From assembly GCA_018257865.1 (NCBI GenBank), contig JAEUBA010000003.1:372001-436000 (forward strand): a DNA stretch of 64,000 bases, in the 5' to 3' direction. The position numbers were made by a program, and so were the translations under genes. The notes beneath the pieces are model-generated. The model saw only the letters and a program-made list of their open reading frames with translations. It searched no databases and was not told where the DNA came from. This document shows positions 21,327-33,509 of the stretch, in pieces; position 1 is the first letter of the stretch; each line of letters starts with the position of its first letter. This stretch comes from Stereocaulon alpinum. Its lineage: Eukaryota > Ascomycota > Lecanoromycetes > Lecanorales > Stereocaulaceae.

Positions 21327-23484
21327 ATGGCCGATAACGACCGGGACGATCTACGGGTCACGTCAATAGTGCCATATAGGCCTACCAGTCGTGAAGTTGT
21401 GCTGTAAGTTAAGCTAGAAATCTTTTCATCTTGGGGGGAATTAATCTTGCCAAAGCCGACACAACGACGCAGTTATTACCTACGATCCCCATGTTAAACA
21501 ACTAGTCCTTCAGAATGCATCACAAGGGCAGCTGGATCTTACCGAATGCCCCACGTGCCATCAGTCGCTTCGAAGGGAGGGGAGAGCAAGAAGTCAAGAG
21601 CAGGCCAGCCAGGGACCCAATCAAAGCACAGGATTCGTACATCCGGCATACTTTCGCCTACACCAGAGCTTGTATGGCTCGAGAGAGTCTTCGCCTCCAC
21701 CATCCCCACAACGACGGCTTGTAGAACCCGTCAGATCTCCTCAAAGCTCTTCTAGAGGTCTACGCCAGGCAGCATATGTTGACAGTCCTCCCGCTTCTCC
21801 ATCCTCTACGACAGGCACGGACTATCTACAGAAAACTCCATCTGTGGGCATTGCTCCCTCCGCCTTCAGCCCGGGATACTTTCAGAGTTGCTATGTCGTG
21901 GAAAAAGAGCTGGGAAGAGGCGGGAAAGGCGTGGTACTCCTGGTAACTCATATGCTGGATGAGAACCCTATCGGCAAGTTCGCCTGTAAGAGGGTACCCG
22001 TGGGAGATGACCGTGAATGGCTGAAGAGGGTGCTGGAAGAAGTCCAACTCCTCCAGTGGCTGAAGCACAAGCACCTAGTGCAGTACCACCATGTCTGGCT
22101 AGAAGAGGTGCAGATTTCCAAATTCGCGCCCAGCGTCCCTTGTGCCTTTATCTTACAGCAATACTGCAATGCTGGAGATCTTCACGACTATGTGGTTCAT
22201 TCTGTGGAGAACCCTTCTTCAACCCATCAGCTCAAAGAAAGTGTCAGGCGGCGTTCAAAACACCAATTGGAACCAATGAAGGACCTCCGCGGTCGAAAAC
22301 TACAATTTGAGGAAATCTACTCCATCTTCAAGGGAATTGTGTCAGGACTGAACCACCTCCATGTTAACGGCTACATCCACAGAGATCTCAAACCGAGCAA
22401 TTGCCTACTGCATGATGAAGGAGATGGGCATGGGCTACAAGTACTTGTCAGCGACTTCGGAGAGGCCCAGGTTGAGAACATGGTTCGCAAGTCGACCGGC
22501 GCGACAGGAACCATATCATACTGCGCACCGGAAGTGCTACGTCGTGACTCTTCTGGTGTGTTGGGAAATTTCACAAAGAAGAGCGACATATTCTCCCTGG
22601 GCATGATCCTCTACTTCCTATGCTTCGCACGGTTGCCGTACCGCCATGCAGACATAATGAACGAGGAAAACGAGGATCTAGATCATCTAAGAGAGGAGAT
22701 TACGACGTGGACGGGACTTCACTCTGAGAGGCAACTTCGACCTGACCTCCCCGAACAGCTCTACACTTTCTTGAGACGACTTCTATCCCTTCACCCTAAC
22801 GACAGGCCCAGCGCTGAAGACATTCTGCTCAGCATCAAGACCAGCTCAGGACTTGACGGTATCTCAGACGCGCGGTCTAGAACAGCGGGCCACATGTTTG
22901 AAGACCTAAGAAACGACTCGAGGATCTCACCCGTTGATAGCCCGAGGCCATCAACACCAATCCGAAAAATGTCTATAGGATATGGACGCGCTAATGGGCC
23001 TGCGAAGCTTCGTCGTCCGCGCTCCTTGCAGAGAGAGCATAATTGTTCGCCAACGCCAAATGGAGCAGAGGACGATGATGAGAACAACGAAGCTACCAGC
23101 CCGGGAGGAAGCCTTGTGCTTCGGCGAGACCGATTCCCATCTCCGATGAAGCTGCCGGAATTGCCGCAGTTGACTGCTCCCCCTACTTCAGGGAGGGGTT
23201 ATAAATGGAACGTCACACTGCACAGCCCAGCTGCGCAACGGACACTCAAAATCGCTCTCCTTCTCATCAAAGTGATCTCCGTGAATCTCCCCTGCTCACC
23301 CATGGCTGCAAACCCCTGGGCCGCATACCCACTGGTATTCTTAGCCTCGATCGACGTCTTATTAAGCGGCTCACATCAAAACATCTCACTCACTCTCGTA
23401 GTTCTACATGTTGCCATCCTATCAGCAATGGCAAAAACAGGCGTACTTTGCAGATCATCGCGCCCTGTCTGGGAGGAATTTTGA
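21327..23484 (+). CDS. IKS1: IKS1-type serine/threonine protein kinase
   Basis: Two exons, 21327-21403 and 21456-23484, giving 701 aa. The 52-nt intron (GTAAGT..CCAAAG) joins SREVVL to RHNDAVITYDP. This N terminus, with the LTECPTCHQSL CxxC motif near residue 57 and the FVHPAYFRL segment, is diagnostic of the fungal Iks1 family. The kinase domain spans about 175-485. GRGGKG is the glycine loop (179-184), ACK carries the ATP lysine (204), HRDLKPSN is the catalytic loop (334-341), DFGEAQ starts the activation segment (359) and CAPEVL is the APE motif. A long Ser/Pro linker follows, then two hydrophobic segments at the C terminus (about 620-690), suggesting membrane anchoring. Yeast Iks1 is a kinase of poorly known role. 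Without exon 1 the frame has only a TTG start. Confidence 0.92.
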
Positions 23485-23627
23485 TTTTTACGTAGATACC
23501 CATGATAGCTCATCCAGAAAAGCAATGCTAAAGATTTTCCACTCATACCACATGCGTCGTAATCAAGCAAGCCATCCCATGCCAAGAAACATCAACAATA
23601 AGCTTCGTGTATCGCTGAATGGATGAA

Positions 23628-25366
23628 TCAGTCAATCTCCTCAAACCTCCCCTCCCTAGCCGCCTGCTCAACCGGATTAACAACATTCATAACACCTGTG
23701 GCCTTCAAGCGTTCAAAAAGCACAAATAACTTCTCTGCCTCCCTTTCTTTCTCCTCATCCGTCATCTCGGGCAACGAGTCTTCAGGCTCCATATCCCTTC
23801 TCTGTCCCGTGATGGGGTTAATCTCCCTTCCGTCTACTTTGGTCATTTTCTCTCCTGGATCCACGCCCTCGCCGTCATCACTGCTGCTACCTAAGGTTCC
23901 TTCTGGAACAGGCAGGCTGTGCGTCATTAGAAAACCGGCGGCGAAACCGTAGCCTACGTTTCGGACAAAGGTCGTAGCGTCTTTATTTGAAAGCTCGAAG
24001 AGTAGGGAGGAGATGCCTTCGCAGAGGTTGGGGGCTATGGGGCTTGTGGAGAGGCGGAGGAGGTGGGAGGGGAGAGAGTCTGTTTTCCCGAGGGGTTGGG
24101 CGCGTTCGGAATTTGAGGGGAGGAGGTGGGATTGCATTTCTGCTTTTATGGAGTTGGGGGCTAGTTCGTAGACGCGCCGGAGGAGCGTTACGAGTGGGAC
24201 GGCGGTTTCGAGCTCTTCTTCTTTGAGAGTGCGGACGGCAGAGTTGAGGATCGCGATGAGGCGAAGGTGGTTTTGATGCGGGTTTTCTTTGGGGAAGAGG
24301 GGTGTGTTGTCTTCGGAGTCTGGGACGCCGGAGAGATCGAGGTTGATGAGGGCGTTGATTAGTTGGGTGATTGGAGGCTGTATGGGCTGGTGTTGGAGTT
24401 CAATGCTTATGAGGATTTCTAAGATTGCTTCAATTGTGTCTACAAAGACTCCGGAGTAGCGTGGATAGAATTGTGCGAGGTTGAAGAGCAGTTTCAAGGT
24501 TTCGGTTAGCGCAGCTGGGTTAAGTATAGGCAGGGAATCGGCGTTGCCTCCTTGCTCGGTCCCTTCTTTGTATCTGACGTACTTTACGGCATGGAAAGCG
24601 ATGTTCTACAGTCTGTGAGCGACTTGCAGAGGTGAAGTGGGTGTGATGGTATAGTACCTTGTGTATATTCTCAGCAAGTTGATAGTTTTCAAAAAGTTCA
24701 TCGAATTCAAAATTCGTGTCGTATGTCAACAAGAAAAGTATTCGTGAGCAGAGCAATTCATCCTCTTGGCTTCTCTATTGCAAACCCCTTAGCGCTTTAG
24801 CGTGCAGAGCCAGGAAAAGGAATTTACATTTAGCATTTTTGCGGCTGCTTTAGCATGGCCTCCATCAACGAAAAATTGTCGGCTTGACTTGTTGAGCAAC
24901 AGGACATTGGCCAGGCATTTCAAGGCGGTTTGCGATGAATCGATGATGAGATCTGAATACTCAGTACGCAAGACTCCGTAGAAAGCATGATGGCAGAGTG
25001 TTCTAATATCCTGCAGATACCACATCAGCATGGACATTTTCGTGAGATGAATCTTCTTGGAAGCCCATCATACACTTTCATTAAGCAAGGCAGCAACTTC
25101 GGCTAAAACAATCTGCGATTTGAGACGAACGAGGAGTTGAAGCTTTGCTAGAGAAGAAATCGGTCAGGCTTTCATCCTACTCTGTCCGCTAGTGAAGATC
25201 CTCACCAGACGGGGTAGAGTTCTTGTCCTCTAAACCTGTCTCTAGGCTTTGTAGTAAGTTCCTGATCTCATTACTCTTTGCTTAAGGTCATGTCAGTGAT
25301 CTTACATTATATATATGCATGGACAGGGTGCTGACCACTACCACTCAAGGCTTCCTGTTTCTCCAT
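23628..25366 (-). CDS. RIC8: RIC8/synembryn, chaperone and GEF for G-alpha subunits
   Basis: Cytosolic guanine nucleotide exchange factor and folding chaperone for heterotrimeric G-alpha proteins. In filamentous fungi it is needed for growth, conidiation and virulence signalling. Six exons: 25366-25342, 25280-25206, 25147-25074, 25010-24828, 24774-24658 and 24605-23628; 483 aa, the usual fungal length. Joins restore LVRLKSQIVLAEVAALLNES, DIRTLCHHAFYG, AAAKMLN-RSQEDELLCSRILFLLTYD and NIHK-NIAFHAVKYVRY. The C-terminal exon carries LFNLAQFYPRYSG, LPSNSERAQPLGKTDSLPS and the terminal INPITGQR..EMTDEEKEREAEKLFVLF. These are Ric8 signatures: helical armadillo-like core, then a phosphorylatable acidic segment. 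The first coding exon is only 25 nt and is the least certain part. Convergent with IKS1, divergent from RIF1. Confidence 0.9.
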
Positions 25367-25711
25367 ATTGGAAAGAGTTGTACTCGCATGTAACTGCGCT
25401 GGAAGATGGGATATAATCTAAACCCAAGTGCGTAGAGCCTGACACATTATTGCTCATCAGGCTTCGAGGGCTTGGCCGAGATACAACGGAACCAATTCCG
25501 GACTGGCGCTGACTAATCAAGGATTGATTGGTGAATCATAAATTGAAAGGCAGGGCTCACGCGTTTTTCGTGTTTGGCGTAGCAAACTGGTCAGGGCAGG
25601 CGCCGTTCAATGAACCTGCCCGCGTGCTCTCTTTTGCTCAGAAATCCCCCAGAGACACAGATACAATACGTGGATATGCTTCAATGGATGTTTGGCTAAT
25701 TCCATTCAATC
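25367..25711. promoter_or_regulatory. Divergent promoter RIC8 / RIF1 with MCB-like site
   Basis: 345 bp between two start codons. ACGCGT at 25559-25564 is the perfect MluI cell-cycle box bound by MBF-type G1/S factors. It lies about 150 bp before the RIF1 ATG. Control of RIF1 by it is inferred. Confidence 0.4.
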
Positions 25712-28700
25712 ATGGTTGGCTTTGCTCCGGGGCTGGCTACAACCATCGTACGCCCTCCCACACCTCCTAAAGAGAGCACAACGAAACTCTCAGACGAGAA
25801 TCTAGGCGGATTTACGCTCAATGCGCTCAATTGCCCTTTGCTCGACACGCCTGAAGAATCTCCAGCATCCTCCGCCGATTACTTCAAGAGCTCGTCAGAG
25901 AGAGTACGGAAGAAGGTCGGCTTCTCTGGATGGACAGAATACCACAAGCCGCTCAGTGCTAGTAGCAAGGATTCGGACTCAGAGGGTCAGATACGGCGCC
26001 TTCCCCCTTCCAGAGACTGCAAGTCTTCCACCAAATCGATCTTGAAGAATTGCACGGACGACGCCATGGTACCTTCGGTCAACGAATTGCTAGCATTCGA
26101 TCAATCCAGTCTCCCAGCTATGCTTCGCTCCACCACCCTACATCTGGCCTCGGCCTCAAGAGCTTCACGACTAGATGCATACTCAACTCTCTTAGCATGC
26201 CTGAGTGCTTACGATGACATTCCGGACATACAAGAGCTCTCCGAGAAAGTGGTAGAACTTACTAGCCATATACGGCGTGACGTGGCCGCCAAAATCACGG
26301 ATCATGGGACAGTAGATATACAACTTGCTACTCAAGCCCTCAAAGTCCTCACGGTCTTCGTCTGCACCCCGAATATCGCAAAATTGCTACCAGAAGACTT
26401 TTGCATGTTCATTCTCGAGCGATCTATATCGGGCATCGAGGATGCAGCGTCACCGAAGATACTGGTCTCCCACTACATGCACTTGATCGAGAAGCAGAAG
26501 TTTGGATCCAAGCAGATGACCACAGACCGCGTTAACAGGCTTCTCACAGCTTTGGACGGAATAACGAACCGCATCAAAGGCAATCGTGTTGTAGGACATC
26601 GACTGATGATCTACCACCGCCTACTTACCCAAGCAAAACCTGCAATGATCTCAAGAGTCGGCAGCTGGATCGACCATCTCGTTGCAGGAATGCTTAGCAC
26701 GATCAAGGACATCCGTGCTCGCGCAATAACTTTTGGGATGGATGCTAGCCTTCATCTTGGCACGACCGGTTCCGTGACACAAGCATGCCTCGAGGTCTTC
26801 AATCGAGCCTCTCCTGAGGGTAAAAAAGTCGTGGACTTCCTGTCATCACGTCTAGTAGATATGTCGAAATCTAAAGATGACGGCGTCCACGTACCTCAGA
26901 TCTGGAGCATCGTGGTACTGCTTCTCCGAAGTCGCCGGCGTCAACTCGAGTGTTGGGAGCATATCAAAATATGGCTAGGGGTAATTCAGAAGTGTTTCAA
27001 CTCCAGCGACGCACAAATCAAATTTCAGGCAAGTATCGCATGGAATCGGTTTATATTTGCAATCAACCTTGACACTTCCACCTGTGATTCGATGGTCAAA
27101 ATGCTTCGTCAGCCAATAGTGTCTTCACTGGAGCGTAAAGACAGCGACAAGACTTCAAGACAAACGAAGCAGATCGCCCGTTCGTCGTATTGCACCCTCT
27201 TGTATTATGCCTTTCGGCCCACAGCAGCGCATGCCCAGCTCGATAAATACTGGGATCTCTACGTCTCCCAAACTCTCTCAAGCTGCTTCATAGCGAGCAA
27301 GGCGGAAGCCAATTACGCTTGTGAGATTCTAACGGCCCTCTTCGCGGGCAATGGAAAACCGAAGATCTGGGATGGCAACAAAGCCAATGCAAATGGACCT
27401 GTCAAGCCAGAGGAGCTACCATGCCTCGATCCCAAATGGGTTCGCCTAAGGACTCCCGCTGTGTTACAGATCTTCGATAAGATGTTTGATATAGCCGACT
27501 GGTCCACGGGTAAAGATCAAGAGGGACCCATGATACTAGCCTGGCGAAGCTTTATGACAGCCCTCGGCAACGCTGGCAGCAAGGAGGTGAAAGTGTCCAT
27601 GGAATCTATGATTGCAATTTCGCACATCATCAATGAATTCAAGCAATTGCTAGATCGAGGCGCTTCAACAGAGCGGAGACGGCAGCAAAATGAAGCTTCC
27701 GACCCAGTCGAACAGCCTGACCTCTTTGAGAAGATCCACTTTCTAGTCGTGGAAGCGGTCGCCAAACTCGGAAACATAGCTTTCATGGAGCGACGCATTA
27801 TCTTGACTTCGCAAAACTCGTTCGAAGCTGCAGAAACGCCCTCCAGTCGATCTAGTCGAGACCTTGGCTCACTCGATTCGCCGGCATCTCATCTCCTGAG
27901 CCTTCTACTTACAAACATACAGGATGGCCAGATTCGCGACAGCCTCACTACTACTATACAGATGGTGATGCACATACCCATTCAGTCAGCGACCCTCCAA
28001 CGAACAAGGCTGGCTACGTTGCGTAACCAGGCTCGCTTGTTGTCGGTAGACAGCACATTCAGTAAGAATGCGCGCCGGACTTTCTGGAGACTTCTTACGG
28101 AGGCTACTTCTTCGGCCATGAAGTTGCCTCAGCAAATTGACCTTCATAGCGCCAGTCCGCAATACCCGGGGCATGAGTACAGGGAAGCTGTGAAGATCTT
28201 GGAGCTCGGTATTCAGCAAGATCTAATGGATGTCACGATTTGGCAGGATCTGTATAGAACCATTCTCGACGCTGTGCGCAAGGAGGTCGGCAACGAAGCT
28301 GTCATTCTGATCATGACCGAGCCACTGGCTAGCACAATGTACAACGAAATTAGGAATTGCGATGAGACTTTCATTGGTTCAGCTGTCTCAATTGCTGTCT
28401 CGATTGTGGAGACTGTGCATTGGCCGCAGTCTAGCCGCCTCATGGAGCGAGCTCAGAGATTGCTTTGGGGAGTCGTTCATGCTTCCAACAAAGGGAGTTC
28501 TTCAGATCCATACAACAACATGTACTTACTGGTGGACGCTCTGCTCAGCAAGACATATGGATCATTTAAAACGCTCTCTACGACAGGTGTAAGTCGTTTA
28601 CTCTCAGCGGTCACAAAAATGATCAATGTTTGCCCGCCAGCACTGCAAGGCAACTTGGTCAGCCGTATCCAGTGCGGCCTAAGCGCTTGGATAGAGGATG

Positions 28701-31164
28701 CTCAGAAACTCATAAGTGTCGCATCGGGTACTGATGTGGATGGTTTATTTCCTAAAGTTAGTATTCCAAACCTTTCAATGCTCCTTGCTGACTTCTTTGC
28801 GAGCAGATCAAAAGGCTGTGGTCGAGCATAACACTAATAATGGAGAATCTGCCGGACTTCTCGTCGAGCTCTTTATCCAGATATCAGGGTCTTGTATTAT
28901 CCGGCTTGAGAAGTCGCCATAAGTCAATAGTCAACGACTCTATATCGATGTGGAACCGCACATTTGGTTGCGCCGACACTTTAGAGTACCCTAAAGACTT
29001 GCACTTGACCTTGTCGAAGTTGAAGCGTGTTGCCGAACTTAATTTGCCAGATTTCCCGGAAACAGAAGGCGATGAGGTAAGGGAGAAACCACAGTCATTC
29101 AGAAACATCTTAACGACTAATGAATTTAAGGTTATGTCTTCCCCCATTAGGTTCGTCGAGTCTGAGGAGGACGAAGAGGACCAACAGCAACCCCTGCCTA
29201 CCGCCTTGCAGAAGCCGATTTCGACGAAGGTACCAACTATAATTGGTAACCAGCCGATCAAGGGTCTCGCTCTTAGTCCCAGCCCCAATTTATCAGACGC
29301 TAGAGAGTCATCGCAGTCAGCGAGACGGTCCGTCAGAACTACGCCGAAGGCACGCCTACGACATGATGATTCACAGATACAATTCGCTGCCGTCGAATCT
29401 TCGCCGCTGCTACCCGAGGCCATAGAATCGCAGTTCTTGACTGATCGACAAAAAGAAGTCAAAGAGCGCCAAGGTCGCGAAGCAGCTGCGATGTTTCCTG
29501 AGATAAGGTCGAGTCCCAGAAGTGCTTCTAGGCCTGCAGAATATAGCTTGCCAAAGCTGGTCTTAAAATCTACCCAGGATCAGGCTTTGACGCGCTCCAT
29601 GAATGACGAGAGCAGCCCTATATTCCCCCCAGATGTTTTAATGAACGATTTCCTAGGATCATCACCTACCCCTAGCTCGAGCAAGAAAGGAAGCAACGGC
29701 CAACGCTCAGACGATGAGCCACCTTCGTCGCCGCCTGTTATTCCACCCAGACTTGAGCTCAACAAAGCCATTAATCTACCTATGGTCGACGAAGACAATA
29801 AGGATACCGTGGTAGCAGGAAGCTGTATCAGCAGCACTACGACCAGGAACGACGCATTGCCAGTCACAAAGGACAGCCCCACCAATGCCAGCGAGCGAGC
29901 TGTTATGAAGGAAGTTACGAACTTGCTTAACGGACAAGCAGAAGGTGTAATACCGAAAGCCATCCACGTCCAAGCAGATGAGCGTATCCTGTCTGATTTC
30001 GATGTCTTTGTTGATGCCTCTGCAGAGCCAATGGTGGATCAACCTACGAATGAGAATAGTGAGAGTGAGGTTAGCCGCATCATGAACTCGTTTCAGAGCG
30101 AAGTGTCTTCCCATTTTTCTACGGAGGACGATCAGGTGACCGCACAGCTGGTGGGCGAAATGGAACAAGCTTCATCGCAGCACACATCGAAACCTTTGCC
30201 GAGAACTGGTCGGAAAAGGAGGAGCGTCTTCGAACATCGGCCAAGCTCAACCAAGAAGATCAGGCGCAGCACAGAGTCACCGGTGCAACAGCATGTGGAA
30301 TCGACATTGAAGGCCGGGGTACTTGTAGCTGACTGTGTCATGATCGATGTGCATGCAGCTGCCGGCGAGCATGTAGTCAATTCACAACAGATCAAAAGGG
30401 AGCGATCACCATCACCTTCCGTCATCACAGCCACTCAGTTCGAGAACGAAATGTCCACCACCAGGAAAAGAGCTGAACGTACACGAAGGACCTCACGAGC
30501 CAGTCTACGGGGTCAGGAGGCTTCATCAGTCAGACGAAGCCCGCGTCAGTTTCAGGTTAAGATGGAACAGAATGTGGATGACAAAGGAACGCCTGCATTG
30601 CCATCCAAGGCACGTAAATCATCACGCCTCAGCGAGGTCTCTGTTAACAATCCGGTCACCTCCGCAAGCGGCTCTCATACGAAGATTGTCCATAGCATGG
30701 CTGAAGCCCCTGGTAATGCAGCTGCGAAGCCCCCAAAACGGAGTCTACCAGGCAAACGCCGGCAGCGGCGTAGCCATGACGCGTCTCAGGATTATGATTC
30801 CAGCCTGGACACGGATCCATTGACTGCGCTTGTCGACGGAAACGACGCTGAGTTGGCAGTGGAAGTGCACCAGGCAGCATCGGCCGACGATGAACAACAG
30901 AGGGACTATTTGCAAACCCCACAGAAGGACCGAGTAGCTCTGGCCAATTGCGATACCAATGGCCACCAGCATCGAGCAGGTGCTGTTGTTGAGTCTCTAG
31001 ACGAAGTTCCCACGGCGCAGGGAATCCTTCGAGGATTCAAAGACATGCTTCAGAACCTCAAGCAAGTCTCATTGGGGCCTGAGGACGAAAGGGCAGTGGT
31101 AGGCCTCCTGTTTGAGTCGGTCAGAGAAGTACACGAAGCGGGACGTCGCAATACGGGCATGTGA
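25712..31164 (+). CDS. RIF1: Telomere length and replication-timing regulator Rif1
   Basis: Two exons, 25712-28756 and 28807-31164, giving 1800 aa. The 50-nt intron (GTTAGT..GCGAGCAG) joins DVDGLFPK to IKRLWSSITL. Rif1 controls telomere length, origin timing and break repair, largely by delivering protein phosphatase 1. The N-terminal tail carries candidate PP1 docking motifs: KVGF (68-71, RVxF type) and SILK (109-112). From about residue 120 the Rif1 N-terminal HEAT-repeat domain starts (VNELLAFDQSSLPAMLRST..SRASRLDAYSTLLACLSAYDD) and runs over several hundred residues. The C-terminal half (exon 2) is disordered, Ser/Pro/Glu-rich, with basic clusters (GRKRRSVFEHRPSSTKK, RRSPRQ). A short helical tail (ILRGFKDMLQNLKQVSL) ends the protein. 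ATG at 25712 gives the typical RPPTPPK start. Confidence 0.92.
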
Positions 31165-31850
31165 CCTCAATCCTGCTCCTTGTTAGAGCGTCCATTCCTT
31201 GCAGTGTTGGTTTCATTCTGTTTCAGAAGTAAAGCAGGGCGTTAGTAGGCTAGAAAGGGTTACTTACTTAAGGCTTTGGAGAGGCATCAGCAGTACGATC
31301 TATGTTGCACGTAGTATTGTATCATACCGTAGACTGGTCACTGATGTCTTGAGATGAAACCCAATGACGATGATCTCCCATGCCATACGTAACCAGGTTC
31401 TCGGGTATCGAATCCCCTGATTGGGGCAAGACTGGGTAGGTCACCGGGCCGAGCTTTAGGTACAGTAGCGTTCGCCAGGAGATGCCCAAAAATCTCCGTT
31501 GGTGAGCGACCCCCCTGGACTACCTTACCTTACTGCACCCGTGGGGGATCTGTCATATAAGCGAGCCCCTAAGGAGCCCCTGCATCCAACGGTTGTTTCA
31601 AGACATCCCACTAGTTCTTGGCGACCGTAAGGTAGCCCCCGGTCATCAAGCGCTCGATTTACACTTTACCTACCGTACTTTTCGAGCCTCCCTTAGCGGG
31701 GTTAAGGTAGTCCATCCTGTCATCCCTACTTTTTGCTTTTATCATGAGCTCAAACCCTCATCATACAGCCTTCCTTCACCTTTTCAACTAATCATTCTCT
31801 TGTCCCTCTGCTTGTCGTCGAAACCGAATACAGCTACAGATATCAGCACC
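31165..31850. promoter_or_regulatory. Promoter region of glucose-6-phosphate 1-epimerase gene
   Basis: 686 bp with no gene. It carries a cluster of ACCTTA/TAAGGT elements: tandem ACCTTACCTTA at 31522-31532, GTAAGGTAG at 31627-31635, TACCTACCG near 31667 and TTAAGGTAG at 31702-31710. TATAA-like sequence CATATAA lies at about 31554. The function of these elements is unknown. Confidence 0.35.
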
Positions 31851-32976
31851 ATGGAGCGCTCAAAGAAACCAGCGAACATTCCAGTCTCCCCTACTATTCC
31901 TACCCCAAACGTCTCAATCTCCCAAGACAATTCGCGAGTCAAGGCCAGCCTACCTACGGGCGAGTCTGTCGAGATTCTCCTGTATGGCGCAACCGTCATT
32001 TCTTGGAAGGCCAAGGGCAAGGAGAACCTCTTTCTCAGCTCGAAGGCTCACCTTGATGGCTCCAAGGCTGTGAGAGGTGGCATTCCTCTTGTCTTTCCCG
32101 TGAGTGACACCCTATCCTGGCTCAATTTCACCATCTGAAGTCTTGTCATCCTGGTTGAATTCCCAGAAGTCTCCTCTGATTTTTCCAGGTCTTCGGCCCA
32201 CCACCAGCAGGCCACGCAACGACCGGCCTTCCTCAACATGGTTTCGCGCGCACATCAAAGTGGGAATACCTCGGCAAATCGACGTCGGAATCTTCAGCGA
32301 CGCCGAAAAGCAAGGGTGACGCTTCCGTAAAGCTTGACTTTGGCCTTTCCCATACAATGCTGGACAACATCCCATCTGAGTGGAAGAATTACGAATTCGG
32401 CATCACGTACTCTGTGACGTTGAACACGGATGATATTGAGACGAGCTTTGCAATAAGAAATACTGGAAAGAAGGATTGGGAGTTTCAGACTCTCTTTCAC
32501 ACCTATCTGGCTGTTGATGTGAGTTTCAACATCTATAACTCCACCAAAGAGATCATTATGACATGCAATGAAGTCAAATGCTGACAGCAAGCTTTACACA
32601 GAACATCTCGCAAGTCTCGGTATCTGGACTCGAAGGGGCGTCTTATAAAGACAAAACACAAGGCGGAAAGGAGGTCAAAGGTGCCTCTGGACCAATCACC
32701 ATCGACGGTGAAGTCGATCGAAATTACTCCCAAGACCCAAGCAAACTCATTACTATTGCGGAAAAGAACAAGCCACGGTACGAGATCTATCGAGACTTGC
32801 TTAGTGATGTGGTCGTCTGGAACCCATGGGAAAGCAAGGCCAAGAGCATGGCAGATTTTGGACCGGAAGATGGATATAAGAAGATGATCTGCGTGGAGAC
32901 CGGAAGCGTTTTGCAATGGAACACGCTTGAAGCTGGCGATACCTGGGAAGGTGGGCAGAGAATCAAGGCCTTGTGA
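31851..32976 (+). CDS. Glucose-6-phosphate 1-epimerase (YMR099C-type aldose epimerase)
   Basis: Hexose-6-phosphate mutarotase of the aldose-1-epimerase superfamily, interconverting alpha and beta glucose 6-phosphate; cytosolic. Three exons: 31851-32099, 32189-32518 and 32602-32976, all phase 0; 317 aa, close to yeast YMR099C. The first join yields GGIPLVFP-VFGPPPAGHATTGLPQHGFAR, with the catalytic histidine in LPQHGFAR. The second joins FQTLFHTYLAVD to NISQVSVSGLEGASYKDK. DVVVWNPWESKAKSM, FGPEDGYKKMICVETG (catalytic Glu in VETG) and the late TWEGGQRI complete the family pattern. The start ATG at 31851 gives a short N-terminal extension before PNVSISQDNSRVKASL. An open frame upstream of it is promoter sequence. 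Confidence 0.93.
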
Positions 32977-33509
32977 ATGTTGATACGGTAGCCAGCGGGA
33001 TCACGATTTACGAACAGAGATAATGAGCATAGGGAGGGAATCATAGATTGGTGATTGGCGATGGCTTGAATAGATGAGAGGCTTGTTGTCAGCTTGGACA
33101 GCACCACAGCTTCCATAGGATCACAGGACAGATGGATAATGGACAGCCTCCTACTTGCCCTATAACTCTTATACTAAGGGATCAACATGCTGCCACTTTC
33201 CCTTAATTAATGACAAGGCTGCTATTGGTGTATTGTTAGCCATTTCCGAGATCGACTCGGCCGACTCACTAAGAGTTTGGGGCGGGGCTAGGGTATGCCC
33301 GAAGACTGCCAAAGACATTGAGACGGCGGTAGATTGACAGTCCTAGATAGGAAAGAGCATCCTTAACATACTTATAGATATAGACCTTTCATAGAGTCAC
33401 CTCCTCTACATCCAGAAACGCCACTGCCCCACCAAGAGATCCAACGCCACCCCAGAACTTGGGTGCCCAGCCTTATCGATAAGCATACTTCGGTACCGCA
33501 CGTACGTTG
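32977..33509. other. Intergenic region, epimerase to MFS gene
   Basis: No gene recognised. Presumably the 3' UTR of the epimerase gene and the promoter of the MFS transporter. Confidence 0.45.

Noticed and set aside
31385..31425. B-box-like GGTATCGAATCCC
   Set aside because: No matching A box, acceptor stem or anticodon arm around it.
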